The notes below the pieces were generated by a model. It was not told the origin of the DNA. It did no database searches and saw only the letters and a program-made list of their open reading frames with translations. DNA of 64,000 nt from Fundidesulfovibrio sp049322415 (lineage in GTDB: Bacteria; Desulfobacterota; Desulfovibrionia; Desulfovibrionales; Desulfovibrionaceae), in contig JBMORI010000085.1 in NCBI GenBank assembly GCA_049322415.1, positions 1 through 64,000 on the forward strand, given 5' to 3'. A program made the translations under genes and the position numbers. Shown here piece by piece: positions 25,631 to 33,735 of this stretch (positions within the stretch are counted from its first letter, which is position 1; each line of letters starts with the position of its first letter).

Positions 25631-25959
25631 TGTCCGACATTAGCATCACCACCACCATCGCCCAACTGCCCAACGTGCAGGGCGTGGCAGGGGCCCAGCT
25701 CGCCCACCCCGAGGCGCAGCAGGTCTTCGCCGCCCAGATGGCGCAACAGGCCCTCAAGGACCAGCACCAGCAGGTGCAGAAGGTCGAGAAGCAGGAAGCC
25801 TCCGACGCCATCAAGGACGAAGAGGACCAGCGCCGGGGAGGACGGGAGGAGATGGACCGCCGCAAGCGGCAGGCTCAGCCCGAAACGCCCGGAGAAGCGG
25901 ACTCCGGACCGGCCAGCTCGTCGCCCTGGCTCGGACATCTGATTAACAAAAAGGTCTAG
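25627..25959 (+). CDS. Small charged protein in the flagellar block
   Basis: 110 residues, no recognised domain. The N-terminus (SDISITTTIAQLPNVQGVAGAQLAHPEAQQ) is followed by a Gln/Lys/Glu-rich helical middle (35-80) and a short hydrophobic end (SSPWLGHLINKKV). It is soluble, with a predicted coiled coil. It overlaps fliL by 4 bp and is 2 bp from the next gene, so it belongs to the same transcript. A flagellar or motor-associated role is inferred from that alone. Confidence 0.75.
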   Translation: MMSDISITTTIAQLPNVQGVAGAQLAHPEAQQVFAAQMAQQALKDQHQQVQKVEKQEASDAIKDEEDQRRGGREEMDRRKRQAQPETPGEADSGPASSSPWLGHLINKKV

Positions 25960-25961
25960 GC

Positions 25962-26381
25962 GTGACTCTCCAGGAATGGCTCCTCATCATCCTCACCGGC
26001 AGCGAACTGGTGCTCCTGCTTCTCGTGGTCGGCTTCTTCGCCAGGCTCAGGCGCTCCGAGGACATGCTCTCCGCCCTCCAGAACAACCAGGCCGAACTCA
26101 TGGGCAAGCTCCAGAAGAGCGCCGCCGTGGAGCAGGAACTGCTCGACTCCTTCGAGGAGCGCCAGCGCGAACTCGTCCGGCTGGAAGACAAGCTGGCCAT
26201 GCGCGAACGCGAACTGTCCAAGTTGCTGAGACAGGCCGAGGACGTGAGCCGCTCGCCGGACTTCCTGCGGCAGGTGGTGGCGGCCGGGCTCAAGAAGGGG
26301 CAGTCGGCCAGGGAGATGGCCAAGGCCACCGGACTCAGCCAGGACGAAGTGGAGCTGATCATCGGCCAGATGAAGAGGTAG
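25962..26381 (+). CDS. Membrane-anchored coiled-coil protein with C-terminal helix-turn-helix
   Basis: 139 residues from a GTG start. One membrane span (about 5-27), a long charged coiled coil (30-90) and a C-terminal three-helix segment (GLKKGQSAREMAKATGLSQDEVELIIGQMKR) that looks like an HTH. The layout resembles the DUF2802-like proteins found near flagellar regulators. An HTH on a membrane anchor may bind protein rather than DNA. It ends the flagellar run; the next sequence is an intergenic stem-loop element. Confidence 0.75.
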   Translation: MTLQEWLLIILTGSELVLLLLVVGFFARLRRSEDMLSALQNNQAELMGKLQKSAAVEQELLDSFEERQRELVRLEDKLAMRERELSKLLRQAEDVSRSPDFLRQVVAAGLKKGQSAREMAKATGLSQDEVELIIGQMKR

Positions 26382-26397
26382 GCGGTCAGAGGCAGAA

Positions 26398-26465
26398 CCT
26401 CCGGCGGGCAAAGAGGGCTCCGCCCTCTCTGCACTCTCCCGCCAGGGAACTTCGTTCCTTGACCC
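26398..26465 (+). repeat. Intergenic stem-loop repeat element, copy B
   Basis: CCTCCGGCGGG (26398-26408) precedes the hairpin AGAGGG/CCCTCT (26412-26417 with 26423-26428) and, after a CTCCCGCC spacer, a second hairpin CAGGGAAC/GTTCCTTG with one G-T pair (26443-26461), then ACCC. It shares the CCTCCGGCGG anchor and hairpin-plus-ACCC layout with the other copies, but the stem sequences differ. It follows the last gene of the flagellar block. Confidence 0.5.
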
Positions 26466-26601
26466 GTTACAGCTTCGCGACTGGGCGCGGTTCTCTGAAG
26501 TGCAATCGCCGTGATCCGCCGTGCTTCCCCAAGCACAGTCCGGGGTGGCTGGGCGTTGTCGTGGCGTCGCCAACCGAAACGACAGAACGAACACACCGGC
26601 C

Positions 26602-26898
26602 ATGCGCATACGCGGACAAGGCTCATCTTTCGGCTCAGGCGGCCAGCGTCAGGAATCCCAGAGATCCGAACGCTTCCGGCGCGCCCACCGCGCCGGCCAG
26701 AAGGTGAAGGGCACAATCCTGGACTGGCATTCCCCCGGCCTGGCCTGGGTGGACATCGAGGGCCACCGCCTGCTCGCGCAGGTTTCGCAGGACTCTGCCA
26801 TGGGCCTGGAGCGGCTCTTCCTCATCGTCCGGCTGACGCCGGACATCGTGCTCCGCGAACTCACCGGAAAGCCCCAGGGGCTGGACGTGGTGGTCTGA
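26602..26898 (+). CDS. Small unknown protein
   Basis: 98 residues from ATG 26602; longer frames upstream lie in the stem-loop region. The first 35 residues are Arg/Gln/Ser-rich (RIRGQGSSFGSGGQRQ), then comes a compact beta-rich part (KVKGTILDWHSPGLAWVDIEG ... LERLFLIVRLTPDIVLREL). I do not recognise a family. The basic tail plus small beta domain could suit nucleic-acid binding (inference). A terminator-like hairpin follows six bases later. Confidence 0.65.
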   Translation: MRIRGQGSSFGSGGQRQESQRSERFRRAHRAGQKVKGTILDWHSPGLAWVDIEGHRLLAQVSQDSAMGLERLFLIVRLTPDIVLRELTGKPQGLDVVV

Positions 26899-26903
26899 AC
26901 GAC

Positions 26904-26933
26904 GAAGGCCGGCCCCATCCGGGACCGGCCTTC
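26904..26933. terminator. Terminator between convergent genes
   Basis: GAAGGCCGG (26904-26912) pairs with CCGGCCTTC (26925-26933). It lies between the stop of the 98-residue gene and the stop of ssb, which runs the other way. T-tracts are weak on both sides (ATTCATCTTC to the right). Confidence 0.6.
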
Positions 26934-26955
26934 ATTCATCTTCTGAAGACCGTCT

Positions 26956-27561
26956 CTAGAACGGCACGTCATCCATGCCCGAGGCCTCGGACGGGAACGC
27001 CGGGCCGAGGTCTTCCTCGCGGGGCTGCTGCTGACGCTGCTGCTGTTGCGGGGGACGCTGCTGGCCACGGGCCTGTCCCTGGCCGCCGTAGCCGCCCTGG
27101 GGAGCGCCCTGCTGCCCGCCGTTCTGATAACCTCCGTTCTGGTAGCCGCCCTGCTGCCCGCCTTGATAACCGCCCTGGTATCCGCCCTCCATTGGCGCGG
27201 CCTCGACTCCGCCGCCCCTGCCTTCCAGGAACTGAATCGTATGCCCGGGAGCCGACACCACGATCTCCGTGATATAGCGCTTCTGGCCCTGCTGATCATC
27301 CCAGGAGCGGGTGCGGATGCTGCCCTCGATGTACACCAACCGCCCCTTGGACAGATAGTTGGAGCATATCTCGGCCTGCTTGCCGAACACCTTGATGCGA
27401 TGCCATTCGGTGCGCTCTTCTTTCTGGCCGTCACGGTTCTTGAAAGACTCGTCCGTGGCCACGGTGAACTCGGTCACCGGCGCGCCGGAGGGGAGATAGG
27501 TCAGCTTGGGGTCCTGCCCCAAGCGGCCGATGAGGATCACTTTGTTCATGCTGCCAGCCAT
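26956..27561 (-). CDS. ssb: Single-stranded DNA-binding protein
   Basis: 201 residues. The OB fold occupies about 1-110 (AGSMNKVILIGRLGQDPKL ... SFKNRDGQKEERTEWHRIKVFGK ... GRLVYIEGSIRTRSWDDQQG). A Gly/Gln/Tyr-rich disordered linker with repeated GGYQ(N/G) units (about 125-165) leads to the acidic tip MDDVPF, the docking peptide for partner proteins. It coats single-stranded DNA as a tetramer in replication and repair. AGGAGG stands before the ATG. Confidence 0.96.
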   Translation of the reverse strand: MAGSMNKVILIGRLGQDPKLTYLPSGAPVTEFTVATDESFKNRDGQKEERTEWHRIKVFGKQAEICSNYLSKGRLVYIEGSIRTRSWDDQQGQKRYITEIVVSAPGHTIQFLEGRGGGVEAAPMEGGYQGGYQGGQQGGYQNGGYQNGGQQGAPQGGYGGQGQARGQQRPPQQQQRQQQPREEDLGPAFPSEASGMDDVPF

Positions 27562-27674
27562 GCGGGGCCTCCTGAAATTTTCCGTGGCGAGTCAGCCCTT
27601 CGACCGACATAACCAGATGAATTTACACAAAACATGCAATAATCCGGACGCAATCAGCCCGTCCGGGCGGGATA

Positions 27675-28022
27675 CTACTTGTAACCGGCCCGGTCTTCAA
27701 GGTCGTCCAGCGCGTCCTCCAGAACCTCGGTGAGTCTCTGGGCCTTCTCGGCCTGCCACGAGGACAGCGCCTCGCACAATTCCTCCGTCAGTCCGACCGC
27801 CTTACCGATGCCCTCCGAAAGCCGTTTGGCCACGTTCCCGGGAATCTCCCCCGCGGTCAATCGCGCGTGGAGCGTGTCCACCAACTCCAGCACGCCGCGC
27901 TTGGCCGGGGCGTAGTCATGTCCGGCAGGATAGGCCAAATGAGAGAGGATGGGCCAGGCTTCTTCAACCTTGCCGGGGTCCACCGTGTACGCGCTCACTC
28001 GAACTTGCAAGAGCTTGCCCAT
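27675..28022 (-). CDS. Conserved-looking protein of unknown function
   Basis: 115 residues from ATG 28022, which has a strong GAGGAGG site six bases upstream. The sequence begins MGKLLQVRVSAYTVDPGKVE and is otherwise helical and acidic, with no Cys, signal or membrane segment. I do not recognise a family. It is separated from the carboxylase genes upstream by a 108-bp run of stem-loops, so it may be differently expressed from them. Confidence 0.7.
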   Translation of the reverse strand: MGKLLQVRVSAYTVDPGKVEEAWPILSHLAYPAGHDYAPAKRGVLELVDTLHARLTAGEIPGNVAKRLSEGIGKAVGLTEELCEALSSWQAEKAQRLTEVLEDALDDLEDRAGYK

Positions 28023-28043
28023 GGGATACCTCCTCGGAGAGAG

Positions 28044-28151
28044 TTGGGGCGCTGCCCCAAACCCCGGCAGGGCTCTGCCCCGCACCAGCCAGGGGGGAGG
28101 CCCCCCTGGCGGGTGCAGGGCGGAGCCCTGCCGGGTCTGGGCGGAGCCCAG
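28044..28151 (-). repeat. Run of three intergenic stem-loops, including a 73-base branched hairpin
   Basis: Outer hairpins TTGGGGC/GCCCCAA (28044-28060) and CTGGGC/GCCCAG (28137-28151) flank a large imperfect hairpin at 28063-28135. The latter has an 11-bp outer stem (28063-28073 with 28125-28135), middle helices GCCC/GGGC and GCACC/GGTGC, and a 10-bp inner stem around 28088-28110. It lies between two minus-strand genes, 21 bases upstream of a start codon. No T-run is seen, so it is more likely an RNA-stability or processing element than a terminator. Confidence 0.6.
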
Positions 28152-28157
28152 CGGGCT

Positions 28158-28808
28158 CTACTCCCGTTCTTCCCAGTCGGACTGCACCCGGTTGACCACG
28201 TCGCGGATGACGTCCATCTGGTTCTCGGGACAGACGCTGATGAGCGGCTGTCCGGCGTCCACGTTGGAGTCGTGGCTGAAGTAGACCGCGTAGATGATGC
28301 CTTCCGGCCCCACGTAGCTGAGCGGCTTCTCGCGTTTCATGCGCGAGACGATGAAGAGGTCCATGCCGTCCTTGACCTTGACGGACTGGCATCCGGAGGC
28401 CTTGACCTTCTTGTCGGTCTCGGGGGCGAAGTAATACTTGGCGCGCTCCGGGGCGGGGAAGAGGAACAGCACCTTCTTGAGGATCTGCTGCGTGACCTCG
28501 TCCTTGGTGAAGAAGTGCCTGAGCACCATGAGGGGGGTGCCCGCCTCCACGAACTTCCCGTTCAGCCCGGCGTGGATCTTCTGGACCTCGCCCTTGCGGG
28601 TGCAGTGGATGGGCTTGGGGTTGCGCTCGCGGGTGATGGCGGCCAGGAGCGTTCCCGGCTTCTCCTTCCAGGTTCCGCTGGGGCCGAGCACCTTGGTCCC
28701 CTCCCCGGCGACCTTGAACTCCACCACCCCGCAGTGCGGGGCGAGCACTTCGACCTCCTCGTAGGGGGAGGCCTTGATCTCTTCGAGTATGGCTTTGACG
28801 TCCTGCAC
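28158..28808 (-). CDS. Biotin carboxyl carrier-type protein of an acyl-CoA carboxylase
   Basis: 216 residues with two lipoyl/biotinyl-like halves. The first (about 65-100, HCTRKGEVQKIHAGLNGKFV) has no biotin lysine. The second has FIVSRMKREKPLSYVGPEG, which aligns with SVMKQEKSVFSQVEG of the pyruvate carboxylase in this window, so Lys158 is the probable biotin site although it is MKRE rather than AMKM. It follows the fused carboxyltransferase by 10 bp. It should carry carboxybiotin between AccC and the carboxyltransferase. It is longer and more divergent than classical AccB, so biotinylation needs proof. Confidence 0.72.
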   Translation of the reverse strand: MQDVKAILEEIKASPYEEVEVLAPHCGVVEFKVAGEGTKVLGPSGTWKEKPGTLLAAITRERNPKPIHCTRKGEVQKIHAGLNGKFVEAGTPLMVLRHFFTKDEVTQQILKKVLFLFPAPERAKYYFAPETDKKVKASGCQSVKVKDGMDLFIVSRMKREKPLSYVGPEGIIYAVYFSHDSNVDAGQPLISVCPENQMDVIRDVVNRVQSDWEERE

Positions 28809-28818
28809 GGCTGACCCC

Positions 28819-31068
28819 TTAGCGGTAGTAGAGGTTGCGGCCGCCTATGGTCTGGAAGGCCTGCACCAGGTTGTTTCTTATCTCGCGGCGGTCCCAGATG
28901 CCCTGGATGTGCCCGCGCGCCAGCGCGTTGTAGGCCAGGTGGTAATCCGGCGGGATGTCGGTTCCGGTGGTCTCCTTGATGACGCCGGGTCCGGCGAAGC
29001 CGATGTTGGCCGAGCGCACGGAGAACTGGTAGGGCGAACATCCCAGGAAGCTGGCCACGGGTCCGGCATAGGAGTTGGTGTCGTAGAGCACCAGGTAGAG
29101 CCCGCCCGCCTCGATGTAGCGGCGCACGGCCATGGTGACGCGCGGCATCTGGATGACGCCGTTGGTGCCCTCCTGGATGCGGATTCCGGCGGTGCCGTGC
29201 ACGTAGGCCAGGAAGGGGTAGTGCTTCTTGCGGGCGCGCGACAGGGCCCGGATGAGCTTTTCGCCCTCTGCCGCGCCCACGGTGCCGCCCCGGAAGGGGG
29301 CCACCAGGATGCCCACCACGACCTTGATGCCGTCGATGGAGGCCTCGTAGGTGATGCAGGAGCTCTTGAGCTTGTTCTTCTTCTTGGCGTCCTCGAGTTT
29401 CTGGTCGAAACCGGGGTAGTTCAGCGGGTTGCCTGCCTCCACGTCCTGGCCGAATTCCAGGAGGGAGTCGGGGTCCAGGACGTTATGGTTGAACCACTGG
29501 TATTCCATGGGGAAGTGGTGGCCGCAGTACTGGCAGACGCCCGCGAAATCGCCGAAGAGGTCCGGGGCCCAGAGGTCAAGGCAGCCGTGGGTGGCCGCGT
29601 TGGGGCAGGTGACGGACTTGTCGTCGCGGGTCTTGGGGCTGCGGTAGACGGTGCGGCCCTCGCCGTCCAGGCAGATGCCGTCCTCGGCGCAGGAGAGCTC
29701 GGTGAGCTTCTGGATGGTCTCGGTGTCCACCTTCTTGGCCCCGGAGCGTTTGAAGGGCCTGAGCATCTTCTCGGCCACCACGCGGGCCTCGGCCTCCGCC
29801 TCCTCCAGGAGCCCCTTCACCTTCTTGCCGTAGCCGCGCAGGAACTCGTAGCGCAGGTAGGAGTAGGTGGACCAGGACATCTGCTGCAGCGAATCCGCCA
29901 TGCGGCGCGACACGGGCGTCTTGTCCACGCAGGCCTGCTTGGCCATGTTGCGGAACTTGCTGTAGCGCTTCCAGACCAGGCGCTCCGCGGCGCGCTCGTC
30001 CAGGGACCAGCGCACGAAGAAGTTCTCGGCGTCGGCAAGGGTGGCCTTCTTGCGGCGCTTGATGGCAGTGGCGCGAATCAGGTTCATGCCTCTGACGGAC
30101 ATGAAGGCCTCGTCGGTGGCCATTATCATTTCCTGACGCAGGCGCTTGAAGAAATCGTAGTGGGTGGGACGCGCGCCGAGCGGGGGTTCCTGGATGACGC
30201 GGTCGACGTAGCCCATGCGCAGGTTGTCTTCGGCGGTGATGTTCAGCCGGGCGGCGCACTCCTCTATGAGCTCCGCCGGGGCGCGCTGCCCCTGCCGTAT
30301 GCCGGACTCGATGGCCCCCGCGCCCTCGGGCGAGATGACAGAGTAGTAGCCGTGGGAGAGCATGAGTCTGGTGTCGGCCAGGGCTATGGCCTCCGCGCCG
30401 CCCGAGCCGCCCTCGGAGAAACAGGCTATCACGGGAACGCGAAGGGCGGCCATCTCGTAGAGGTTGCGGGCGATCTGCTGGGCCGCGCCGGGGTAGTCCT
30501 CCACGGGGAACGCGCCCGGGGTGAACACGTAGGTGTGGATGGGGATGTTCTCGGTCTCGGCGACCTTCATGTACTGGAGCGCCTTGGCGTTGCCCCAGGG
30601 TTTGACCGAGCCGCCGTTGCGGAACTCCTGGCCGTGTCCCTTTTCCTGCCCGATGACCATGACGGGCTGGTTGTGGATCTTGTCGCCCTGCCTGCGGCTG
30701 ATGTAGGCGCGGGCGATGACCATGGACGGGTCGATGGAGTATTCGTCCTGGCCGCCTATCTCCGTGTAGTTGTCGTAGCAGAACTCGAGGATGTCCTTGA
30801 GGGTGATGCGCTGGGGGTGGCGCACGATGCGCACCTTGTCCATGGGGGTGAGCTCGGGGTCGAGCTTCTTCTCCACGAAGACGAAGAGGTCTTCCAGCTG
30901 GGACAGCAGCTTCACCTTCTCGGCCATGGAGATCCCGGCCTCGCGGACGCGGAACTCATCGAGCTTCGAAGAGAGCAGGGCCGTATCCTCAGGGCGGCGT
31001 CCGCCGAAGATGTCCTGGATGTACTGGAGCCTGTCGGCAAGCTCCTGGATGCTTTTTTCTATGTCCAT
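28819..31068 (-). CDS. Fused acetyl-CoA carboxylase carboxyltransferase (AccA-AccD order)
   Basis: 749 residues joining both carboxyltransferase subunits. The N-terminal half is alpha-like (LADRLQYIQDIFGGRRPEDT, RQGDKIHNQPVMVIGQEKG, VIACFSEGGSGGAEAIALAD, YSVISPEGAGAI). The C-terminal half is beta-like, with a zinc finger (CPNAATHGC ... CQYC), GTVGAAEGEKLIRALSRARK and SFLGCSPYQFSVRSANIGFAG. It transfers carboxyl from biotin to acetyl-CoA (other acyl-CoA is possible) for fatty-acid synthesis. Separate accA and accD are the norm. It lies between accC (138 bp upstream) and the carrier gene. Confidence 0.88.
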   Translation of the reverse strand: MDIEKSIQELADRLQYIQDIFGGRRPEDTALLSSKLDEFRVREAGISMAEKVKLLSQLEDLFVFVEKKLDPELTPMDKVRIVRHPQRITLKDILEFCYDNYTEIGGQDEYSIDPSMVIARAYISRRQGDKIHNQPVMVIGQEKGHGQEFRNGGSVKPWGNAKALQYMKVAETENIPIHTYVFTPGAFPVEDYPGAAQQIARNLYEMAALRVPVIACFSEGGSGGAEAIALADTRLMLSHGYYSVISPEGAGAIESGIRQGQRAPAELIEECAARLNITAEDNLRMGYVDRVIQEPPLGARPTHYDFFKRLRQEMIMATDEAFMSVRGMNLIRATAIKRRKKATLADAENFFVRWSLDERAAERLVWKRYSKFRNMAKQACVDKTPVSRRMADSLQQMSWSTYSYLRYEFLRGYGKKVKGLLEEAEAEARVVAEKMLRPFKRSGAKKVDTETIQKLTELSCAEDGICLDGEGRTVYRSPKTRDDKSVTCPNAATHGCLDLWAPDLFGDFAGVCQYCGHHFPMEYQWFNHNVLDPDSLLEFGQDVEAGNPLNYPGFDQKLEDAKKKNKLKSSCITYEASIDGIKVVVGILVAPFRGGTVGAAEGEKLIRALSRARKKHYPFLAYVHGTAGIRIQEGTNGVIQMPRVTMAVRRYIEAGGLYLVLYDTNSYAGPVASFLGCSPYQFSVRSANIGFAGPGVIKETTGTDIPPDYHLAYNALARGHIQGIWDRREIRNNLVQAFQTIGGRNLYYR

Positions 31069-31206
31069 GGTTGGTCCGGCTTCTCGTGTGGCGGCGCCAG
31101 AGCCCGCGCCGCGCCGCCAGGGACGCTCGCGCGCCCGGGGCGGCCTTGTGGTGTTGTTCCTCCCCCGGCCTTGCGGGGGGGCGGTGTCTTGGCCCCTGTC
31201 CCGGTC

Positions 31207-32619
31207 TTAGAACACCAGGATGTCCGCAGTCTTCTCCCTGAGGAAGGCGATGTTGGACTTCATGGGATTTCCTTCCCTGTCCTGGCCGTCGAGGACCAGC
31301 TTGTCCAGGTATTCCACCCCTCTGGCCTTGGCTTCGGCCAGGTCCTTGCCCCAGACGATGGCCAGGGCCAAATTGGGGTCGAATTCCGTGGGTATGTCGT
31401 AAGGTTTGTCCAGAGGTATCTGCGTGTGCAGGCTGACCCACGGCGCGGACACGGGAGCGAAGCGGTCGATGCGCCCCACCCAGGGGGTGAATCGGTTGGC
31501 GGGGTCCTCGGCGATGATGCGGTACTCGATGCCGATGCCCTCGAAGGTGATGTCGTCCTGGGTGAAACCCATGGGTTCGCCCAGGCCCATCCGTATCTGT
31601 TCCTTGATGATGTCCACCCCGGCCTCGCCCTTCAGGCGGGCGATGGCGGCCGATACTCCGTTCTCCACCTGGATGCGGGTGTTGACCTCCATGAGGAAGG
31701 GCTGACCCGCCGGGGTGACGATCCATTCCCAGGTGCCCACGTTGTCGTAGCCGACCGCCCTGGCGATGGCCAGGGAGTGGCTGGTGATGTCGGTGAGCAC
31801 CTTGGCGGCGTCGAAGGAGTACTTGATCTGGTCCGGGGCGAATCCGGGGGCTATCTCCACGCGCTTCTGGCGGCCGGTGGACTGGATGGTGCAGTTGCGG
31901 GTGCCGAAGTGGGCGATGCTGCCGTGGCGGTCGGCCGCGATCTGCACTTCCAGGTGGTTGAAGGTGAGGATGCGTTGCTCGATGAGCACGCCCTCGTCGT
32001 GGAACTGACGCTTGGAGTAGTTGCGGATGCGCCGGTACACGGTCTTGAAGTGGTCGATGTTCTGGACCTCTTCGATGCCCATGCCGCCGCCGCCAGCCGA
32101 GGCCTTCACCAGCACGCGGGCGCTGTCTATGCCCTGCTCCGCCTGGAAGCGGAAGAGCGAATCCGCGATCTCTTCGGCCTCCAGCTCGTCGTAGACGGGC
32201 CGGTCCGAACCGGGGACCGTGGGCACGCCGAGAGAGCGGGCCAGCCGCTTGGTGTTGATCTTGTCGCCCAGGGTGCGGATGACCTCCCAACTGGGCCCGA
32301 TCCAGACCATGGGTCTGGTGCGCTCGCTCACGCGGCGGGCGAAGCGGTAGTCCTCGGCGAAGTAGCCGTATCCGGGGTGGACCGCCGTGGCTTCGGCCTG
32401 GTCGGCCACGGCCATGAGTTCGTTGGCGTCGTGGTAGGAGCTTATCCGGAAGGCCTGCCCGCCCAGCTCGCGGGCAAGGGCCAGGTGTCCGGAGGCGTGG
32501 TCCTCCTTGGTGTGGACGCAAACAAAATCCAGGCCCAGCTTGCGGCAGGCCTGGATGATTCGCATGGCTATCTCGCCACGATTGGCCACCAGTACTTTAT
32601 GTCTCTTGCTCGTCGTCAA
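31207..32619 (-). CDS. accC: Acetyl-CoA carboxylase biotin carboxylase subunit
   Basis: 470 residues with the usual three parts: KVLVANRGEIAMRIIQACRKLG at the N-terminus, the ATP-grasp glycine loop VKASAGGGGMGIEEV, and the active-site EVNTRIQVENGVSA (EVNTR.QVE form). It carboxylates biotin with ATP and bicarbonate. Its start lies 23 bp inside the preceding PilZ gene, so it is coupled to a motility-linked operon rather than standing beside accB as usual. An apparent PycA-like role is unlikely because no carboxyltransferase of the pyruvate type is present here. Confidence 0.92.
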   Translation of the reverse strand: MTTSKRHKVLVANRGEIAMRIIQACRKLGLDFVCVHTKEDHASGHLALARELGGQAFRISSYHDANELMAVADQAEATAVHPGYGYFAEDYRFARRVSERTRPMVWIGPSWEVIRTLGDKINTKRLARSLGVPTVPGSDRPVYDELEAEEIADSLFRFQAEQGIDSARVLVKASAGGGGMGIEEVQNIDHFKTVYRRIRNYSKRQFHDEGVLIEQRILTFNHLEVQIAADRHGSIAHFGTRNCTIQSTGRQKRVEIAPGFAPDQIKYSFDAAKVLTDITSHSLAIARAVGYDNVGTWEWIVTPAGQPFLMEVNTRIQVENGVSAAIARLKGEAGVDIIKEQIRMGLGEPMGFTQDDITFEGIGIEYRIIAEDPANRFTPWVGRIDRFAPVSAPWVSLHTQIPLDKPYDIPTEFDPNLALAIVWGKDLAEAKARGVEYLDKLVLDGQDREGNPMKSNIAFLREKTADILVF

Positions 32620-32995
32620 TGTGGCTCCCGCCGATTTTTCTCTTTGATATGAGGTACTTCTGGACTTCGAGGACCAGCTTGTCCAGGCGTTCCTCCTGGC
32701 GCTGGGTGATGTCCGTGAACTTGAGCCCCGCGGATTCCTTGTGCCTCCGGGCCAACTGGGCCCTAAGCCCGGCGATGATGACGCGGTCCTTGAGCAGGAG
32801 GTCCAGCTCGAGGACGTCCCCGCCTTTCAATGTCTCTCCCGGGTCTTCCAGGGATACGCCTCCGGCGCTGACGTCCTGGACGTTGTATCCGGCCCCCGAG
32901 GCAGCCACCCTGGCCGTGAGCCCCGGCACCTTGGCCCGGTAGGCCTGGCGGGGGACATCGGATTCGGGCTCGTATGAGAAATTCAGATCACTCAT
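32597..32995 (-). CDS. PilZ domain c-di-GMP-binding protein
   Basis: 132 residues, a single PilZ domain. It has the RxxxR motif (RQAYR near residue 16) and the DxSxxG motif (DVSAGGV near 41), both needed to bind cyclic di-GMP. The C-terminus is a charged helix. It overlaps motB by 4 bp and accC by 23 bp. The stator genes just upstream suggest a YcgR-like brake on the motor; the overlap with accC also allows a link to lipid synthesis, which is inference. Confidence 0.85.
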   Translation of the reverse strand: MSDLNFSYEPESDVPRQAYRAKVPGLTARVAASGAGYNVQDVSAGGVSLEDPGETLKGGDVLELDLLLKDRVIIAGLRAQLARRHKESAGLKFTDITQRQEERLDKLVLEVQKYLISKRKIGGSHIDDEQET

Positions 32996-33735
32996 CCCTC
33001 AACCTGCACTTCCATGACGAAATCCAGACGCCGGTTTCTGCTCCGGTTCTCGTCGTTCGTGTTGGGGAGCAGGGGTTCTAAATCAGCTAACCCGGTGGAT
33101 GTCAACCGGTTAGCGGGCACTCCCTGGGACATGAGGTAACGTAACGCGGAAACGGCCTGCAGGGAAGACACTTCCCAGTTGTTTTTGAAACGCGAGCCAG
33201 GCGGAGGGGGCACGTCGTCGGTGAAACCCTTGATGTGCACGCGCTGGTCGGGATGCCGCGCCATGAAATCGGCGATGGTTTTCAGGCGTTTTCTCCCCTC
33301 TTCGGTGAGGGTGGTGAAGTCGCCCTTCTCGAACATGCCGTCGGCGGGGACGGTGATGGTCAGGCGCGGCCCATCCAGCTTGGTCTTCATGGTGGATTCG
33401 CCGCGCCCCTTGAAGTAGGCGGTGAGGTCCTGGTGCACCTGTCGCTGGCGCATGATGAGCTGTTCGCGCATGGACAGCTGCTCGAGCACCTTCTCCTTCT
33501 GGGCCTTGGCGCCGGGCGTCTTCTCCTGGGGGCCGGACTCGGCCTTGAGGCGCTGGCGCACGCTGTCGAGCGTCTCGGTGACGCTGTCGGGCCGAAGCGT
33601 CGCCAGCGAATACAGGAACACGAAGAAGATGAGCAGCAGCATGGACATGTCGGCCATGGTGATCTGCCACACCTGCGGAAGATCGCCCAGGTCGTCCAGG
33701 GTGTCTTCCAAAGGGTCTTTTTCTTCAGCGGCCAA
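32992..33735 (-). CDS. motB: Flagellar stator protein MotB
   Basis: 247 residues. One membrane span near 25-46 holds Asp29 (ITMADMSMLLLIFF), the ion-binding residue. After a charged linker (50-110) comes an OmpA-like peptidoglycan-binding domain (VHIKGFTDDVPPPPGSRFKN ... NWEVSSLQAVSALRYLMSQG ... NRRLDFVMEVQ). With MotA it forms the 5:2 stator unit anchored in the wall. It overlaps motA by 11 bp. It appears complete. Confidence 0.94.
   Translation of the reverse strand: MAAEEKDPLEDTLDDLGDLPQVWQITMADMSMLLLIFFVFLYSLATLRPDSVTETLDSVRQRLKAESGPQEKTPGAKAQKEKVLEQLSMREQLIMRQRQVHQDLTAYFKGRGESTMKTKLDGPRLTITVPADGMFEKGDFTTLTEEGRKRLKTIADFMARHPDQRVHIKGFTDDVPPPPGSRFKNNWEVSSLQAVSALRYLMSQGVPANRLTSTGLADLEPLLPNTNDENRSRNRRLDFVMEVQVEG

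Noticed and set aside
28774..32652. Open reading frame of about 1290 codons on the plus strand across the carboxylase genes
   Set aside because: It is antisense to accC and the AccA-AccD fusion and follows from GC-rich third-codon bias. The protein lacks any domain, while the minus strand carries complete carboxylase motifs.
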